From assembly GCF_900102915.1 (NCBI RefSeq), contig NZ_FNGG01000003.1:1-64000 (forward strand): 64,000 nt of DNA, in the 5' to 3' direction. Source of the stretch: Salinimicrobium catena. GTDB lineage: Bacteria; Bacteroidota; Bacteroidia; Flavobacteriales; Flavobacteriaceae. The first letter of the stretch is position 1, and each line of letters begins with the position of its first letter. A program made the translations under genes and the position numbers. Positions 23,236 to 32,235 of the stretch are shown piece after piece. The notes under the pieces were generated by a model. It was not told the DNA's origin and did not search any database. It saw only the letters and a list, made by a program, of their open reading frames with translations.

Positions 23236-24364
23236 ATGAAAATACCTGTGGCGCCTGCACGGCGAGAAGGCTGCAGGCCAGGGTGACTGTGTTGATCTCC
23301 CGGTGTTCCTGCCAGCTGCGGGCCTCCCTGTTGTGAGGCTCCAGCCAAAAATCTTCGATCTTCCTGGCCACGTTTTGATATTTCTGGAGCTGCTCCAGTT
23401 CAGGTTGCAGCATTTTAAGATCTTCCTTTCTGCCATTAAGGCTGCGAATTCCTAAAGATAAACCACCTTCCCTGAAGGCGAGCCTTCTGCCTGCCGGTTG
23501 CTGGTCGTGAAACCCTGGAGTGAAGATCTGCAGGCTATAAAGGCTGTCTTTCAACAGCTTTTGAGGTTTTACTTCAGAGATCAGTTTACCGTTTTGAGCT
23601 ATGATCTCTGCTGCCCGGGTGGTGTTAAGGAGTAATCCTCCTATTCCCAGTGCATCTGAAGTTGCCCAGTCCCTGCCCCGGCACAATTCTTCCAGCTTCC
23701 TCACCAAAGGATCAAGTTCTGCTGCTCTTTCAGGAAGCGCCAGCTGAATGCTCTTTGCGCAGAACATTCCCTCAAGCGGATCATGGGCACCGGTACTGGC
23801 AACCAGGGGCCGGGAAAGTACCGTGTCCATTTTCCAGTACATGCCAATGTGATCTCCCTCTCTGTAAATAAATCGTTCTGCAGCCAGTATGAGCTCCAAA
23901 GCCCAAACCGCATACTCTTCGGAATTTGTTTCTCGGTGCGCGAGTAATAGCGTTTGTATCCAGCGGGTGAGGTAGTGAAAATACTGCCCGTCCCGTTCCC
24001 ATTCCAGCTGACTGTTATAGGATTGATCCTCCCGCCGCTCCGGCAGGTTTTTTCCTATTCGGAGACCGGCTATGGTGGGATGCAAAGCTGCTTCCTTTTC
24101 AGAAAGGCCGCTGATCCTGTCTTTACGAAGATCATCGGGATGATGGCTGCCCAGGTGCTCATGCACCAGGGCGATCAATTTTAGAGCTAGGTCCTGGAAG
24201 TATTTGTCTTCAAAAATGTGAGATAGCCCGAACAGGGCCTGTACGGCAAAAGCATCTGTCCATAGATACCGTTTTGCACTGTCGCCCTCACCGGTAACTC
24301 CGGTGCGTTCCAAATATCCTTCTAATAATTCGCGTGCTGCTGTGCTTCTTGATCTATCTGCCAT
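23234..24364 (-). CDS. Unrecognised helical-barrel-like protein
   Basis: A 376-aa protein, cytoplasmic as no signal peptide is visible. The sequence is helix-rich throughout, with repeated aromatic/acid patterns (YLWTDAFAVQALFGL, FHYLTRWIQTLLLAHR, YAVWALELILAAERF, REARSWQEHREINTVTLA). This resembles (alpha/alpha)6-barrel proteins such as glycoside hydrolases or N-acylglucosamine-2-epimerase relatives, but I cannot name a family or confirm catalytic residues. Its start overlaps the pcm stop by 11 bp, so the two are co-translated. Base composition is slightly richer in G+C than its neighbours. Confidence 0.7.
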   Translation of the reverse strand: MADRSRSTAARELLEGYLERTGVTGEGDSAKRYLWTDAFAVQALFGLSHIFEDKYFQDLALKLIALVHEHLGSHHPDDLRKDRISGLSEKEAALHPTIAGLRIGKNLPERREDQSYNSQLEWERDGQYFHYLTRWIQTLLLAHRETNSEEYAVWALELILAAERFIYREGDHIGMYWKMDTVLSRPLVASTGAHDPLEGMFCAKSIQLALPERAAELDPLVRKLEELCRGRDWATSDALGIGGLLLNTTRAAEIIAQNGKLISEVKPQKLLKDSLYSLQIFTPGFHDQQPAGRRLAFREGGLSLGIRSLNGRKEDLKMLQPELEQLQKYQNVARKIEDFWLEPHNREARSWQEHREINTVTLACSLLAVQAPQVFS

Positions 24365-24998
24365 ATTTCCCGCCTTTATCTGCTTTGCCTGTCATGGGCA
24401 CAAAGCGCACGGGGAGCAGCCGTTTTTCCTCATAACTGTCGGGGCCCGTTTTGTGCAACAGAAGGAGTTGCTGATTGATGCGGCCAACCGGGGCCAGTAT
24501 GCGTCCACCAATCTTGAGTTGATCCTTAAGAGGTTTGGGAATGGTTGGGGGAGCGGCCGTTAAGATAATGGCGTCAAACGGAGCTTCTTCAACCCAGCCG
24601 GAATACCCGTCGCCATAGCGGGTAGTGATGTTCTCAAAACCCGTTTTTTGCAGGTTCTCTACCGCAAGATCTGCAAGCCAGGCGATGATCTCAATGCTGA
24701 AGACGTGTCGGGCCAGTCGGGAAAGTACCGCCGCATTATAGCCGCAGCCGGTGCCCACCTCCAGCACCCTGTCTGTTTTTTTTAGCTGAAGCTGCTCGGC
24801 CATGTACGCCACGATGTACGGCTGACTGATCGTCTGATCTCTTCCTATTGGAAGCGGACGGTCTTCGTAGGCTTTATGCTGCAGATCTTCGGGAACAAAA
24901 AGGGCGCGGTCTACCTCTTCCATGGCCTGAAGCACCTTAGGATCATGGATGTTCCGGGCCTTCAGTTGATTTTCTACCATTTCTTCCGGGGTGACCAT
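24354..24998 (-). CDS. pcm: Protein-L-isoaspartate O-methyltransferase
   Basis: Repairs age-damaged L-isoaspartyl residues in proteins using S-adenosylmethionine. It has 214 aa with the family hallmarks: MVENQLKARNIHDPKVLQAME (substrate entry), DRPLPIGRDQTISQPYIVAYM, the SAM motif VLEVGTGCGYNAAVLSRLA, post-motif AIILTAAPPTIP and motif III LKIGGRILAPVG. No signal peptide, so cytoplasmic. First gene of a two-gene operon with the unrecognised helical protein. Confidence 0.95.
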   Translation of the reverse strand: MVTPEEMVENQLKARNIHDPKVLQAMEEVDRALFVPEDLQHKAYEDRPLPIGRDQTISQPYIVAYMAEQLQLKKTDRVLEVGTGCGYNAAVLSRLARHVFSIEIIAWLADLAVENLQKTGFENITTRYGDGYSGWVEEAPFDAIILTAAPPTIPKPLKDQLKIGGRILAPVGRINQQLLLLHKTGPDSYEEKRLLPVRFVPMTGKADKGGKYGR

Positions 24999-25117
24999 CC
25001 TGTTCTTTTTGAATCCTTAAAAGATAGGGAATTTTAGCCTTTTCCGGAAGTGGAAACCAGCTTTTAAAAATGAATATTCTGAAGCAATTATTTTGAAGAA
25101 AACTCCTTCCGAAGAAA

Positions 25118-25414
25118 TCAGCGCAAAACAAGTTTTTTGACCAGCTCCCTGCCCAGTTCCTCGTTAAGCATCTTGATGATCTTTTCTTTTCCGTAGCTCA
25201 ATTCCTCCCTGAGCACAGAAGAACTTAGTTGTACAAACAGAGTGTCTTTTTCCAGTTTGATGGCTGTGGTATATTTTTCAATGGCCGGGCCCATTTGGCT
25301 GTTCCACACATCGCGCACGTGAACCTTGTCCAGACCTTTTTGAAGTTTGTTGTCTGAAACGAATTCCTGCAATGCTTCGCTGATGCTTAAATGGTCGTTA
25401 ATCCTCCTGGCCAT
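25118..25414 (-). CDS. DUF721 (DciA-like) protein
   Basis: A 98-aa basic cytoplasmic protein with the DUF721/DciA fold signature: LSISEALQEFVSDNKLQKGLDKVHVRDVWNSQMG, then a KH-like beta part LEKDTLFVQLSSSVLREELSYGKEKIIKMLNEELG. DciA loads the replicative helicase in many bacteria, but short DUF721 proteins downstream of recF in Bacteroidota have not, to my knowledge, been tested. Its start overlaps the preceding lipoprotein gene by 17 bp, so it is the third gene of the recF operon. Confidence 0.85.
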   Translation of the reverse strand: MARRINDHLSISEALQEFVSDNKLQKGLDKVHVRDVWNSQMGPAIEKYTTAIKLEKDTLFVQLSSSVLREELSYGKEKIIKMLNEELGRELVKKLVLR

Positions 25415-25832
25415 AATCTGTAGAATAAGGTGTGAATCTTTTATAAGTGTAAATGATCCCCCGGGGGTTGATCACTTTTAATTCATTTTCTTCGGAAGAG
25501 ATCACGGTCTCTTTCCACGAATTGTAAGGAGTGGTATAGTACAAATTAATGCTGTCATTTTCAACCTTAGCCTCGAAATTTTCCCGATCTTTTGAAGTAA
25601 TGAAACTGCCCCCCAATTGCGGCCTGACCTTCATTCTGAAGCCTTCCCCGTTCTCTACCTGTATGTAATCTACCAGTTCGCTGAATTTGAATTCCTTGGT
25701 AATGCCTTCGGGGAGCTCGGCTTTCTTGATCTCCCAGTAACCGTTTAGATTATTAATCTTTTCCTCATCCGACTGTTGATGACAGGCGGTGGAAACAATT
25801 GCTAAAACAAGCAGCAAAATCAGCTTTTTCAT
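25398..25832 (-). CDS. Small lipocalin-like lipoprotein
   Basis: A 144-aa lipoprotein. The signal ends at VSTAC (cysteine about 17). The mature part begins with a lipocalin-like strand ([18 protein letters not shown]) and continues as alternating beta strands ([61 protein letters not shown]). This suggests a lipocalin-type barrel as in other Bacteroidota GxW lipoproteins; ligand unknown. It overlaps recF by 4 bp upstream and DUF721 by 17 bp downstream, an odd placement of an exported protein inside a DNA-repair operon. Confidence 0.8.
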   Translation of the reverse strand: MKKLILLLVLAIVSTACHQQSDEEKINNLNGYWEIKKAELPEGITKEFKFSELVDYIQVENGEGFRMKVRPQLGGSFITSKDRENFEAKVENDSINLYYTTPYNSWKETVISSEENELKVINPRGIIYTYKRFTPYSTDYGQED

Positions 25833-26908
25833 AACCTGAACATTTTATAGGTTTGGCCGGTTTGTTTGACCACTTTCTCAGTGCGGTCGGCGTGGGTGTC
25901 GCTTATGAACAGCTGGCCCAGCTCATTGGTGGCTACCAGGTCAACGATATGGGCCACCCGGTTTTCATCCAGTTTGTCAAAAACATCGTCCATTAATAAA
26001 ATAGGTGAGACCTTGCTGAGGTCCTTAATGAAATCGAACTGTGCCAGTTTCAAGGCAATTAAGAAAGACTTTTGCTGCCCCTGGGAGCCGAATTTCTTAA
26101 TGGGATGCCCGGCGATCTCGAAAACCAGGTCGTCTTTATGCGTTCCTACAGAGGTGTACTGGAGCGTCATATCTTTTTGAAGGTTCTCTTCCAGCAACTT
26201 TTTGAAAGGCTCCTCTTCCAGCTGACTCTTATAGGTAATGCTGACTTCTTCCCGCTCATTGCTGATGGTGGCATACCGCTTCTGAAAAATAGGAATAAAG
26301 GTTTCCAAAAAGGCTTTTCTCTTCTCGTAAAGTACATTCCCCAGTTCTTCCAGCTGGTGGTCATAGACCGAAAGCGTATCGCGGTCAAAAGTGTGGTTTG
26401 CCGCGAAATATTTTAGAAGGGAATTCCGCTGAGCCAGGATCTTCCCGTAGTTGATAAGGCTGTTGAGGTACAGGTTGTCACTCTGGGAAATCACCCCGTC
26501 AATGAACTTTCGGCGGGTTTCGCTGCCTTCTATGATCAGGTCCCTGTCTGCAGGGGAAATGATCACCGTGGGAATGAAACCAATATGCTCGCTGAACCTT
26601 TCATAAGGCTTGTTGTTCCTTTTGATCACCTTCTTCTGACCCTTTTTGGCGCTCACGATGATCTGCTCCTCGCGACCCTGCTTTTCGAACTGCCCTTCTA
26701 TCACAAAGAATTCGGTGTTATGACGAATGTTTTGACTGGTGATAGGGTTGAAATAGCTTTTTCCGAAGGAGAGGTGGTAGATGCTGTCCAGCACATTGGT
26801 TTTGCCCACTCCGTTGAAGCCTACAAGACAATTTATTTTTGGGTCAAAATCAAAATTGGCCGATTCAAAGTTCTTGTAATTTAATAGAGATAAGGATTTT
26901 AGAAACAT
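25829..26908 (-). CDS. recF: DNA replication/repair protein RecF
   Basis: SMC-like ATPase that, with RecO and RecR, loads RecA on gapped DNA. It has 359 aa with Walker [18 protein letters not shown], an N-terminal YKNF.S....F, the ABC-type signature [20 protein letters not shown] and Walker [17 protein letters not shown], followed by the [10 protein letters not shown] switch. All key residues are intact. First gene of recF-lipoprotein-DUF721, and overlaps the next gene by 4 bp. It faces the TPR gene divergently across 148 bp. Confidence 0.96.
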   Translation of the reverse strand: MFLKSLSLLNYKNFESANFDFDPKINCLVGFNGVGKTNVLDSIYHLSFGKSYFNPITSQNIRHNTEFFVIEGQFEKQGREEQIIVSAKKGQKKVIKRNNKPYERFSEHIGFIPTVIISPADRDLIIEGSETRRKFIDGVISQSDNLYLNSLINYGKILAQRNSLLKYFAANHTFDRDTLSVYDHQLEELGNVLYEKRKAFLETFIPIFQKRYATISNEREEVSITYKSQLEEEPFKKLLEENLQKDMTLQYTSVGTHKDDLVFEIAGHPIKKFGSQGQQKSFLIALKLAQFDFIKDLSKVSPILLMDDVFDKLDENRVAHIVDLVATNELGQLFISDTHADRTEKVVKQTGQTYKMFRL

Positions 26909-27027
26909 AAACAGCTGTTCTTCAGCAAAATGATTTTAAGAAGGTCTCCGGATTTTCCTGTCCTTTAGGCCGTGCAAATTAGGATAAATAAACAAATTAT
27001 TTCCCTTTTAATTTTAAAGAAATATTC

Positions 27028-27035
27028 TATTTTTG
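27028..27035 (+). promoter_or_regulatory. -7 box for the TPR-ribH genes
   Basis: TATTTTTG, 21 bp before the start codon at 27057. A TTG -33 element is not evident. Confidence 0.5.
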
Positions 27036-27056
27036 CCCTTCAATTAACGTTTATTT

Positions 27057-27818
27057 ATGGCAACTTACAAGAAAAGGGGATATAAACCTAATACCAAAGA
27101 AGAAGAGCAAAATACGGTAGAAGATCAGTCAACAACAGCCGAAGTATTTAACACACTTGATGAAGGCGCGAGTAAGACCGAAGAGTGGGTTGCCCGAAAT
27201 CAAAAGTATATTTTCATTATCATTGGATTGGCTGCGGCCGTGATCCTGGGATATCTTGCTTACGAGGAATTCATCCAGGAGCCAAAGGAAGCTGAAGCTG
27301 CCAATGAAATGTTCCAGGCGCAGCAGTATTTTGACCAGGCGCTGGAAACCCAAAACGATTCTTTGTACAACCTGGCATTGACAGGAGGACAGGGAAAATT
27401 CGGGTTTGAAGACATCATAGAGAATTACGGTGGTACCAAAGCCGGAAACCTTGCGCACTACTATGCAGGGATGGCATACCTTAACACCAACCAATACCAA
27501 AAGGCTATCGATAACCTGGATGAGTTTGAAAGCGACGACGAGATCATTGCTCCGCTTGCAAAAGGAGGAATTGGTGATGCTTTCATGCAGCTTGACCAGC
27601 CAGAGGATGCCCTTGGGTACTACGAGGAAGCTGCCAATATGAGAACAAACAGCTTTACAACTCCTAAATTTCTTCTGAAGGCTGCAGTTGTGGCGATTCA
27701 GTTAGGAGACGGAGACGCGGCTGTAGAATACCTTAACAGGATCAAGAATGAATTCCCTGAGTCTGCCGAAGCTAACAAAGTGGCTGTTTATTTAGGACAG
27801 GCAAAGGCAATGCAGTAG
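27057..27818 (+). CDS. Membrane-anchored TPR protein
   Basis: A 253-aa protein: a charged cytoplasmic N-terminus (1-48), one membrane segment (about 49-70, YIFIIIGLAAAVILGYLAYEEF) and a periplasmic tail with tetratricopeptide-like helix pairs (YYAGMAYLNTNQYQKAIDNLDEF, GDAFMQLDQPEDALGYYEEAA, VAIQLGDGDAAVEYLNRIKNEFP). The layout resembles the YfgM family, which links the secretion translocon to periplasmic chaperones; that role is only inferred. Followed by ribH after 3 bp. Confidence 0.88.
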   Translation: MATYKKRGYKPNTKEEEQNTVEDQSTTAEVFNTLDEGASKTEEWVARNQKYIFIIIGLAAAVILGYLAYEEFIQEPKEAEAANEMFQAQQYFDQALETQNDSLYNLALTGGQGKFGFEDIIENYGGTKAGNLAHYYAGMAYLNTNQYQKAIDNLDEFESDDEIIAPLAKGGIGDAFMQLDQPEDALGYYEEAANMRTNSFTTPKFLLKAAVVAIQLGDGDAAVEYLNRIKNEFPESAEANKVAVYLGQAKAMQ

Positions 27819-27821
27819 ACT

Positions 27822-28319
27822 ATGGCTACAGAAGGAAAGAATCTTTCAGAATACGATAAAGACACGATCCCGAGCGCGAAGGAATTCAGGTTTGGGATCG
27901 TTGTTTCTGAATGGAACGACAATATCACCGAAGGTTTGTATGAAGGCGCTGTAAAAGTGCTCCTGGAAAATGAGGTGCTGGAGCGTAAGATAGTTCGCTG
28001 GAACGTACCGGGAAGTTTCGAGCTGATCTATGGCTGCAAAAAGATGCAGGAGAGCTATGATATGCTTGACGCCATCATTGCCATAGGCAGCGTGATAGAG
28101 GGTGAGACCAAACACTTTGATTTTGTTTGCCAGGCTGTCTCTCAGGGCATAAAAGACCTGAACGTGCAAAGCGATATTCCCGTTATCTTCTGCGTGCTCA
28201 CAGACCAGAACATTCAGCAGGCCATTGACCGCTCTGGCGGGAAACACGGCAATAAAGGAGCCGAGGCTGCAGTGGCTGCCATCAAGATGGCCCAACTGCG
28301 CAAGGACGCCCGCTTTTAA
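27822..28319 (+). CDS. ribH: 6,7-dimethyl-8-ribityllumazine synthase
   Basis: Penultimate enzyme of riboflavin synthesis; condenses the ribityl-aminouracil with dihydroxybutanone phosphate and assembles into large capsids or pentamers in the cytoplasm. The 165-aa sequence shows FGIVVSEWNDNITEGLYEGA, the WNVPGSFELIYGCKKM substrate loop, AIIAIGSVIEGETKHFDFVCQAVSQG with catalytic histidine, IPVIFCVLT and the GNKGAEAAVAAIKMA end. It is co-transcribed with the TPR gene. No FMN riboswitch is seen upstream. Confidence 0.96.
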   Translation: MATEGKNLSEYDKDTIPSAKEFRFGIVVSEWNDNITEGLYEGAVKVLLENEVLERKIVRWNVPGSFELIYGCKKMQESYDMLDAIIAIGSVIEGETKHFDFVCQAVSQGIKDLNVQSDIPVIFCVLTDQNIQQAIDRSGGKHGNKGAEAAVAAIKMAQLRKDARF

Positions 28320-28429
28320 AATATCTTCTCACGGCACTGTTTTTGCGGCTGATACTTTGCGTAAGGAAACTTCGGAATTCTTGGGCTTTTTGAGTAAATT
28401 TGAGTTTCCGGAAATAAAGACAAAGTAGT

Positions 28430-28723
28430 TTGAGGATCAATTTTTACAAGCAGCGAAAAAATCAGCGTTATAATTACACTCCGCGGTATTATAAAGGCAA
28501 GGATACGGGCAATATCTACAGCTTTGATTCCAAGTTCCATAAATACAAGGAGACAACCAATGACATTGATTTTGGATCGCAATGGGCAGAGGCGCGCAAG
28601 TTAAGCCGTACCCGCGGGAACCGTGAGATCAACACGCGCGTACTTCTCATAATCGCTATTTTGGTTCTTATCTTTCTCTGGATCATAGACTTTGATTTAT
28701 CTATTTTTACCAATCCCCAGTAA
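28430..28723 (+). CDS. Small basic membrane protein between ribH and mutL
   Basis: A 97-aa protein with a basic, Tyr/Asn-rich N-terminal half (KQRKNQRYNYTPRYYKGK) and one C-terminal membrane segment (about 71-88, VLLIIAILVLIFLWIIDF). Homologues in Flavobacteriia have been labelled riboflavin synthase subunit beta because of their place next to ribH, but nothing in this sequence resembles that enzyme; I regard that name as wrong. The start is a TTG at 28430, as no ATG fits. A TAAATTTG box at 28395-28402 could be its promoter. It ends directly before mutL. Confidence 0.7.
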   Translation: MRINFYKQRKNQRYNYTPRYYKGKDTGNIYSFDSKFHKYKETTNDIDFGSQWAEARKLSRTRGNREINTRVLLIIAILVLIFLWIIDFDLSIFTNPQ

Positions 28724-30577
28724 ATGACTGATGTTATTCATCTCCTGCCAGACCATGTTGCCAATCAAATTGCCGCTGGTGAGGTGGTGCAGCGACCGGC
28801 TTCCGTGATCAAGGAATTGCTGGAGAACTCCATTGATGCAGGAGCAACCAATATTAAAGTACTTATTAAAGAAGCGGGAAAGACGCTCATCCAGGTTACC
28901 GATAATGGTAAGGGAATGAGTCTTACCGATGCCCGCCTGTGTTTTGAACGCCACGCTACTTCCAAAATAAATTCAGCCGAAGACCTTTTTAGTCTGAAGA
29001 CAAAAGGTTTTAGGGGAGAAGCTTTGGCTTCTATTGCGGCTATCGCCCATGTAGAGCTGAAGACCATGCAGAACGATGATGAGGTAGGCACCTGCATAAA
29101 GATCGAAGGGAGCGAAGTGGTTTCCCAGGATGTCTGCGTTACTCCTGAAGGGACCACGCTTTGCGTAAAGAACCTTTTTTACAACATTCCTGCAAGACGT
29201 AATTTCCTGAAAAGTGACACCGTGGAACTTCGCCATATCATTGATGAATTTCAGCGGGTGGCGTTGGCTCACCCAGGAATTCAGTTCTCATTGTTCCATA
29301 ATGGCAGCGAGCTTTTTCAGCTGCCTGAGACCAATCTAAGGCAGCGGATCGTGAACATCTTCGGCGGGAAGACCAATGAAAAGCTGGTGCCTGTAGAGGA
29401 AGATACCGAGATCGTCAAAGTCAGCGGCTTTGTCGGGAAACCTGAATTCGCCAAAAAGAGCAGGGGAGAGCAGTTCTTTTTCGTGAACGACCGTTTCATT
29501 AAAAGTCCCTACCTCAATCATGCCGTTACAGCTGCTTTTGAAGGCCTGCTGAAGGATAAGGCTTATCCAAGCTATTTTCTTTACCTGCAGGTAGACCCAA
29601 AGAGCATTGATATCAATATCCATCCTACCAAGACCGAGATCAAGTTTGATGACGAACATTCGCTGTACACTATCTTGCGAAGTGCCATCAAGCATAGTCT
29701 GGGGCAGTTCAATGTAGCTCCCGTTCTCGATTTTGACCGCGATGCCACTTTAGACACTCCCTATGAATTCTCAAATAAAGGACCGGTGCCGCCAAAGGTG
29801 GAAGTTGATCCTAATTTCAATCCTTTTCAAAATGAAAGATCGGGAGGATATTCTTCTTCAGGTTTCCGAAAGGAGAAAAGTTCCGGAAGCTGGGAAAGTT
29901 TGTACACCGATTTTGATCAGAAAGATTTCAGCACGCCTTCGGCCATCAATCAGGTGGAATTTGAGAGCGATGAGGTTACCGGGAACCTTTTTGGGCAAAG
30001 CGAGGAAAAGAGCTCGGGAAGTACCACTTTTCAGCTGAACAAAAAATACATAGTTTCCACTCTTAAGAGCGGGATCCTGGTCATAGATCAGCACCGGGCC
30101 CATTCCCGCATCCTTTATGAGGAACTACTAAAGAACATAACGGTGACTTCGGCCGTGAGCCAGCAATTGTTATTTCCGCTTAGGCTTCAGTTTTCCACCA
30201 ACGAGATGGAGCTGCTTAAAGAGAACGAAGAATCGCTGGAGCAAACGGGCTTCATTTTTGGGAACTTCAGTAAAGATTCCGTAGAGATCACCGGTATTCC
30301 CACGCTTATCTCTGAAAGTGAAGTGGCCATTCTGCTGGAGCAGCTGCTCTCTGACCTTGAAAACGAGGTGCCCGGCAGCAGTTTTTCGCAGATCGATATC
30401 CTGGCAAAATCCCTCGCCAAGGGAATGGCCGTAAAGTCCGGGACCCTTCTTAATTCCGAAGAACAACAAAATATTGTTAATAGTTTATTTGCCTGCAAAG
30501 AATCAACTTTATCTCCGTATAATAGACCTATATTTATTACCTTAACAGTAGACGAATTAGACAAAAAGTTCATGTAA
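28724..30577 (+). CDS. mutL: DNA mismatch repair protein MutL
   Basis: Links mismatch recognition by MutS to strand removal. 617 aa. The N-terminal GHKL ATPase is complete (IKELLENSIDAGA, TDNGKGM, TKGFRGEALASI, then the transducer with FVNDRFIKSP and HPTKTEIKF). A Ser/Phe-rich linker (about 350-430) joins the C-terminal dimerisation domain. In endonuclease-type MutL this domain holds DQHA(X)2E(X)4E. Here residues 455-466 read DQHRAHSRILYE, with Ser461 in place of the first metal-site Glu, and the later CPHGRP motif reads SPYNRP. Nuclease activity is therefore doubtful. Confidence 0.95.
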   Translation: MTDVIHLLPDHVANQIAAGEVVQRPASVIKELLENSIDAGATNIKVLIKEAGKTLIQVTDNGKGMSLTDARLCFERHATSKINSAEDLFSLKTKGFRGEALASIAAIAHVELKTMQNDDEVGTCIKIEGSEVVSQDVCVTPEGTTLCVKNLFYNIPARRNFLKSDTVELRHIIDEFQRVALAHPGIQFSLFHNGSELFQLPETNLRQRIVNIFGGKTNEKLVPVEEDTEIVKVSGFVGKPEFAKKSRGEQFFFVNDRFIKSPYLNHAVTAAFEGLLKDKAYPSYFLYLQVDPKSIDINIHPTKTEIKFDDEHSLYTILRSAIKHSLGQFNVAPVLDFDRDATLDTPYEFSNKGPVPPKVEVDPNFNPFQNERSGGYSSSGFRKEKSSGSWESLYTDFDQKDFSTPSAINQVEFESDEVTGNLFGQSEEKSSGSTTFQLNKKYIVSTLKSGILVIDQHRAHSRILYEELLKNITVTSAVSQQLLFPLRLQFSTNEMELLKENEESLEQTGFIFGNFSKDSVEITGIPTLISESEVAILLEQLLSDLENEVPGSSFSQIDILAKSLAKGMAVKSGTLLNSEEQQNIVNSLFACKESTLSPYNRPIFITLTVDELDKKFM

Positions 30578-31321
30578 ATGGGAAGAATGACCGAAACCGT
30601 AAAGGTTCTATTGATCATAAACATCATATTTTTTATAGGTACATTAACTTTAGGAGATCAGGCGTATCAATATTTTTCCCTGTGGTTCTTTAAAAATGAA
30701 AATTTTGGGGTTTGGCAGGTGCTAACCCATATGTTCATGCATGGTGGATTCATGCATATTCTTTTCAACATGTACGCCCTTTGGGCTTTTGGTAGTCCCA
30801 TTGAGCAGATGCTGGGAAAGAACAAGTTCATTTTCTTTTATTTCTCGGCAGGAATAGGCGCGGCCGTGATACACACGCTGGTGAACTATTACCACTTCCA
30901 GACCGGCTTTTCTGAGCTGGTGGAAGCGGGAATGCAGCCGGAAGGTATCTATGCGTTGCTGGATACCGGGCAGTATAATACCGGGATCCTGAACAATGTT
31001 TCTGAAGAGATGTTGCGGGAATTCTATATGGCCTACAATACCCCGGCAGTAGGGGCATCGGGTGCAATATATGGCATTTTGGTGGCGTTTGGAATGATGT
31101 TCCCGAATGTGGAATTATTTCTGCTTTTTGTGCCGGTGCCCATCAAGGCAAAGTATTTTATTCCGGCATTAATTGGCCTGGACCTCTTTTCAGGTTTTAC
31201 GGGATATTCTATATTTGGAGGAGGCATCGCGCATTTCGCACACGTGGGAGGTGCTTTGTTTGGATTTATCATGATGTGGTACTGGAAAAAGAACCAGTTT
31301 AACCAAAACAGGTGGGATTGA
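30578..31321 (+). CDS. Rhomboid-family intramembrane serine protease (first copy)
   Basis: Polytopic inner-membrane protease of 247 aa with six or so membrane helices. Catalytic serine in VGASGAIYGILVAFG, histidine in HFAHVGGALFGF, and the oxyanion region HGGFMHILFNMYALWAFG are all present. A loop insertion rich in small residues follows the second helix. The start codon follows the mutL stop directly, and its end overlaps the next rhomboid gene by one base (TGATG), so mutL and both rhomboids are co-expressed. Substrates unknown. Confidence 0.93.
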   Translation: MGRMTETVKVLLIINIIFFIGTLTLGDQAYQYFSLWFFKNENFGVWQVLTHMFMHGGFMHILFNMYALWAFGSPIEQMLGKNKFIFFYFSAGIGAAVIHTLVNYYHFQTGFSELVEAGMQPEGIYALLDTGQYNTGILNNVSEEMLREFYMAYNTPAVGASGAIYGILVAFGMMFPNVELFLLFVPVPIKAKYFIPALIGLDLFSGFTGYSIFGGGIAHFAHVGGALFGFIMMWYWKKNQFNQNRWD

Positions 31322-32235
31322 TGAGAAGATCTGGAAACTTTAGATATAAGCTCAAAACGGCAACAGTGACTGAGAAACTGATAGTCATAAACGTGGCTGT
31401 GTTCGTGCTGTTCTTTCTTTTCAAGACCATTGCTTATCTTTTCCAGTTGGATTCGGATTTTCTGCTGCAGTGGTTCGTTTTTCCAAAAGAACCTGCAGAA
31501 TTCCTTTTTAAACCTTGGTCTATCATCACCTATGCCTTTCTGCACAGCGGGATATGGCATATCCTTGGGAACATGCTTATCCTTTATTACTCCGGAATCT
31601 ATTTTCTGAATTACTTTTCTCCGAAAAAGTTGCTTAATTTCTACTTTTTGGGAGCCATTTTTGGTGCGCTGGTCTATATGGCTAGCTACAATCTGTTCCC
31701 TGCTTTCCAGGGATTGGGCAGGTCGTATTTACTGGGAGCTTCAGCCGCGGTGATGGCCGTATTGGTGGGTATCGCCACCCATATTCCGCATATGCGAATC
31801 AGGCTGATGCTTATTGGCAGCATCAAGTTCTGGTGGATCGCTGCTTTCCTGGTGGTGCTGGACGTGATCCAGATCCCGCTGAACAATCCCGGCGGACATT
31901 TGGCACACCTAGGGGGTGCAGCTTTCGGGTATATCTACGCCAAACAATTAGGAAAAGGAAATGACATTGCCAGCGGATTTGAAAAAATGATGGACTGGTT
32001 TGGATCACTCTTCAGCAGCAGTAAAAGATCACAACGGCGCAGCAATCTAAAGACCGTGCATCGCAGAAAGAGCAGCAATTCTACTGCGTCGGCCGCAGAA
32101 ACCCGCAAAAGCCGTAATAAAAAAGAGGAGCAGGAAAAGATCGATGCTATACTGGACAAAATAGGTAAAAGCGGTTATGATAGTCTTACCAAGCAGGAAA
32201 AGGATTATTTGTTCAACGCAGGAAAAGAAAATTAA
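31321..32235 (+). CDS. Rhomboid-family protease with C-terminal DUF6576-like tail (second copy)
   Basis: A 304-aa rhomboid. Catalytic serine in LLGASAAVMAVLVGIA, histidine in HLAHLGGAAFGYIYA, and HSGIWHILGNMLILYYSG for the oxyanion loop. After the membrane part, a basic Ser/Arg-rich linker (about 215-265) leads to a short helical tail, EEQEKIDAILDKIGKSGYDSL, typical of the DUF6576 extension. ATG 31321 overlaps the previous stop. It ends with TAATG, which starts the next gene, so it is translationally coupled on both sides. Confidence 0.92.
   Translation: MRRSGNFRYKLKTATVTEKLIVINVAVFVLFFLFKTIAYLFQLDSDFLLQWFVFPKEPAEFLFKPWSIITYAFLHSGIWHILGNMLILYYSGIYFLNYFSPKKLLNFYFLGAIFGALVYMASYNLFPAFQGLGRSYLLGASAAVMAVLVGIATHIPHMRIRLMLIGSIKFWWIAAFLVVLDVIQIPLNNPGGHLAHLGGAAFGYIYAKQLGKGNDIASGFEKMMDWFGSLFSSSKRSQRRSNLKTVHRRKSSNSTASAAETRKSRNKKEEQEKIDAILDKIGKSGYDSLTKQEKDYLFNAGKEN

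Noticed and set aside
27700-28430. FMN riboswitch controlling ribH
   Set aside because: None of the conserved FMN-aptamer segments is present upstream of the TPR gene or of ribH.
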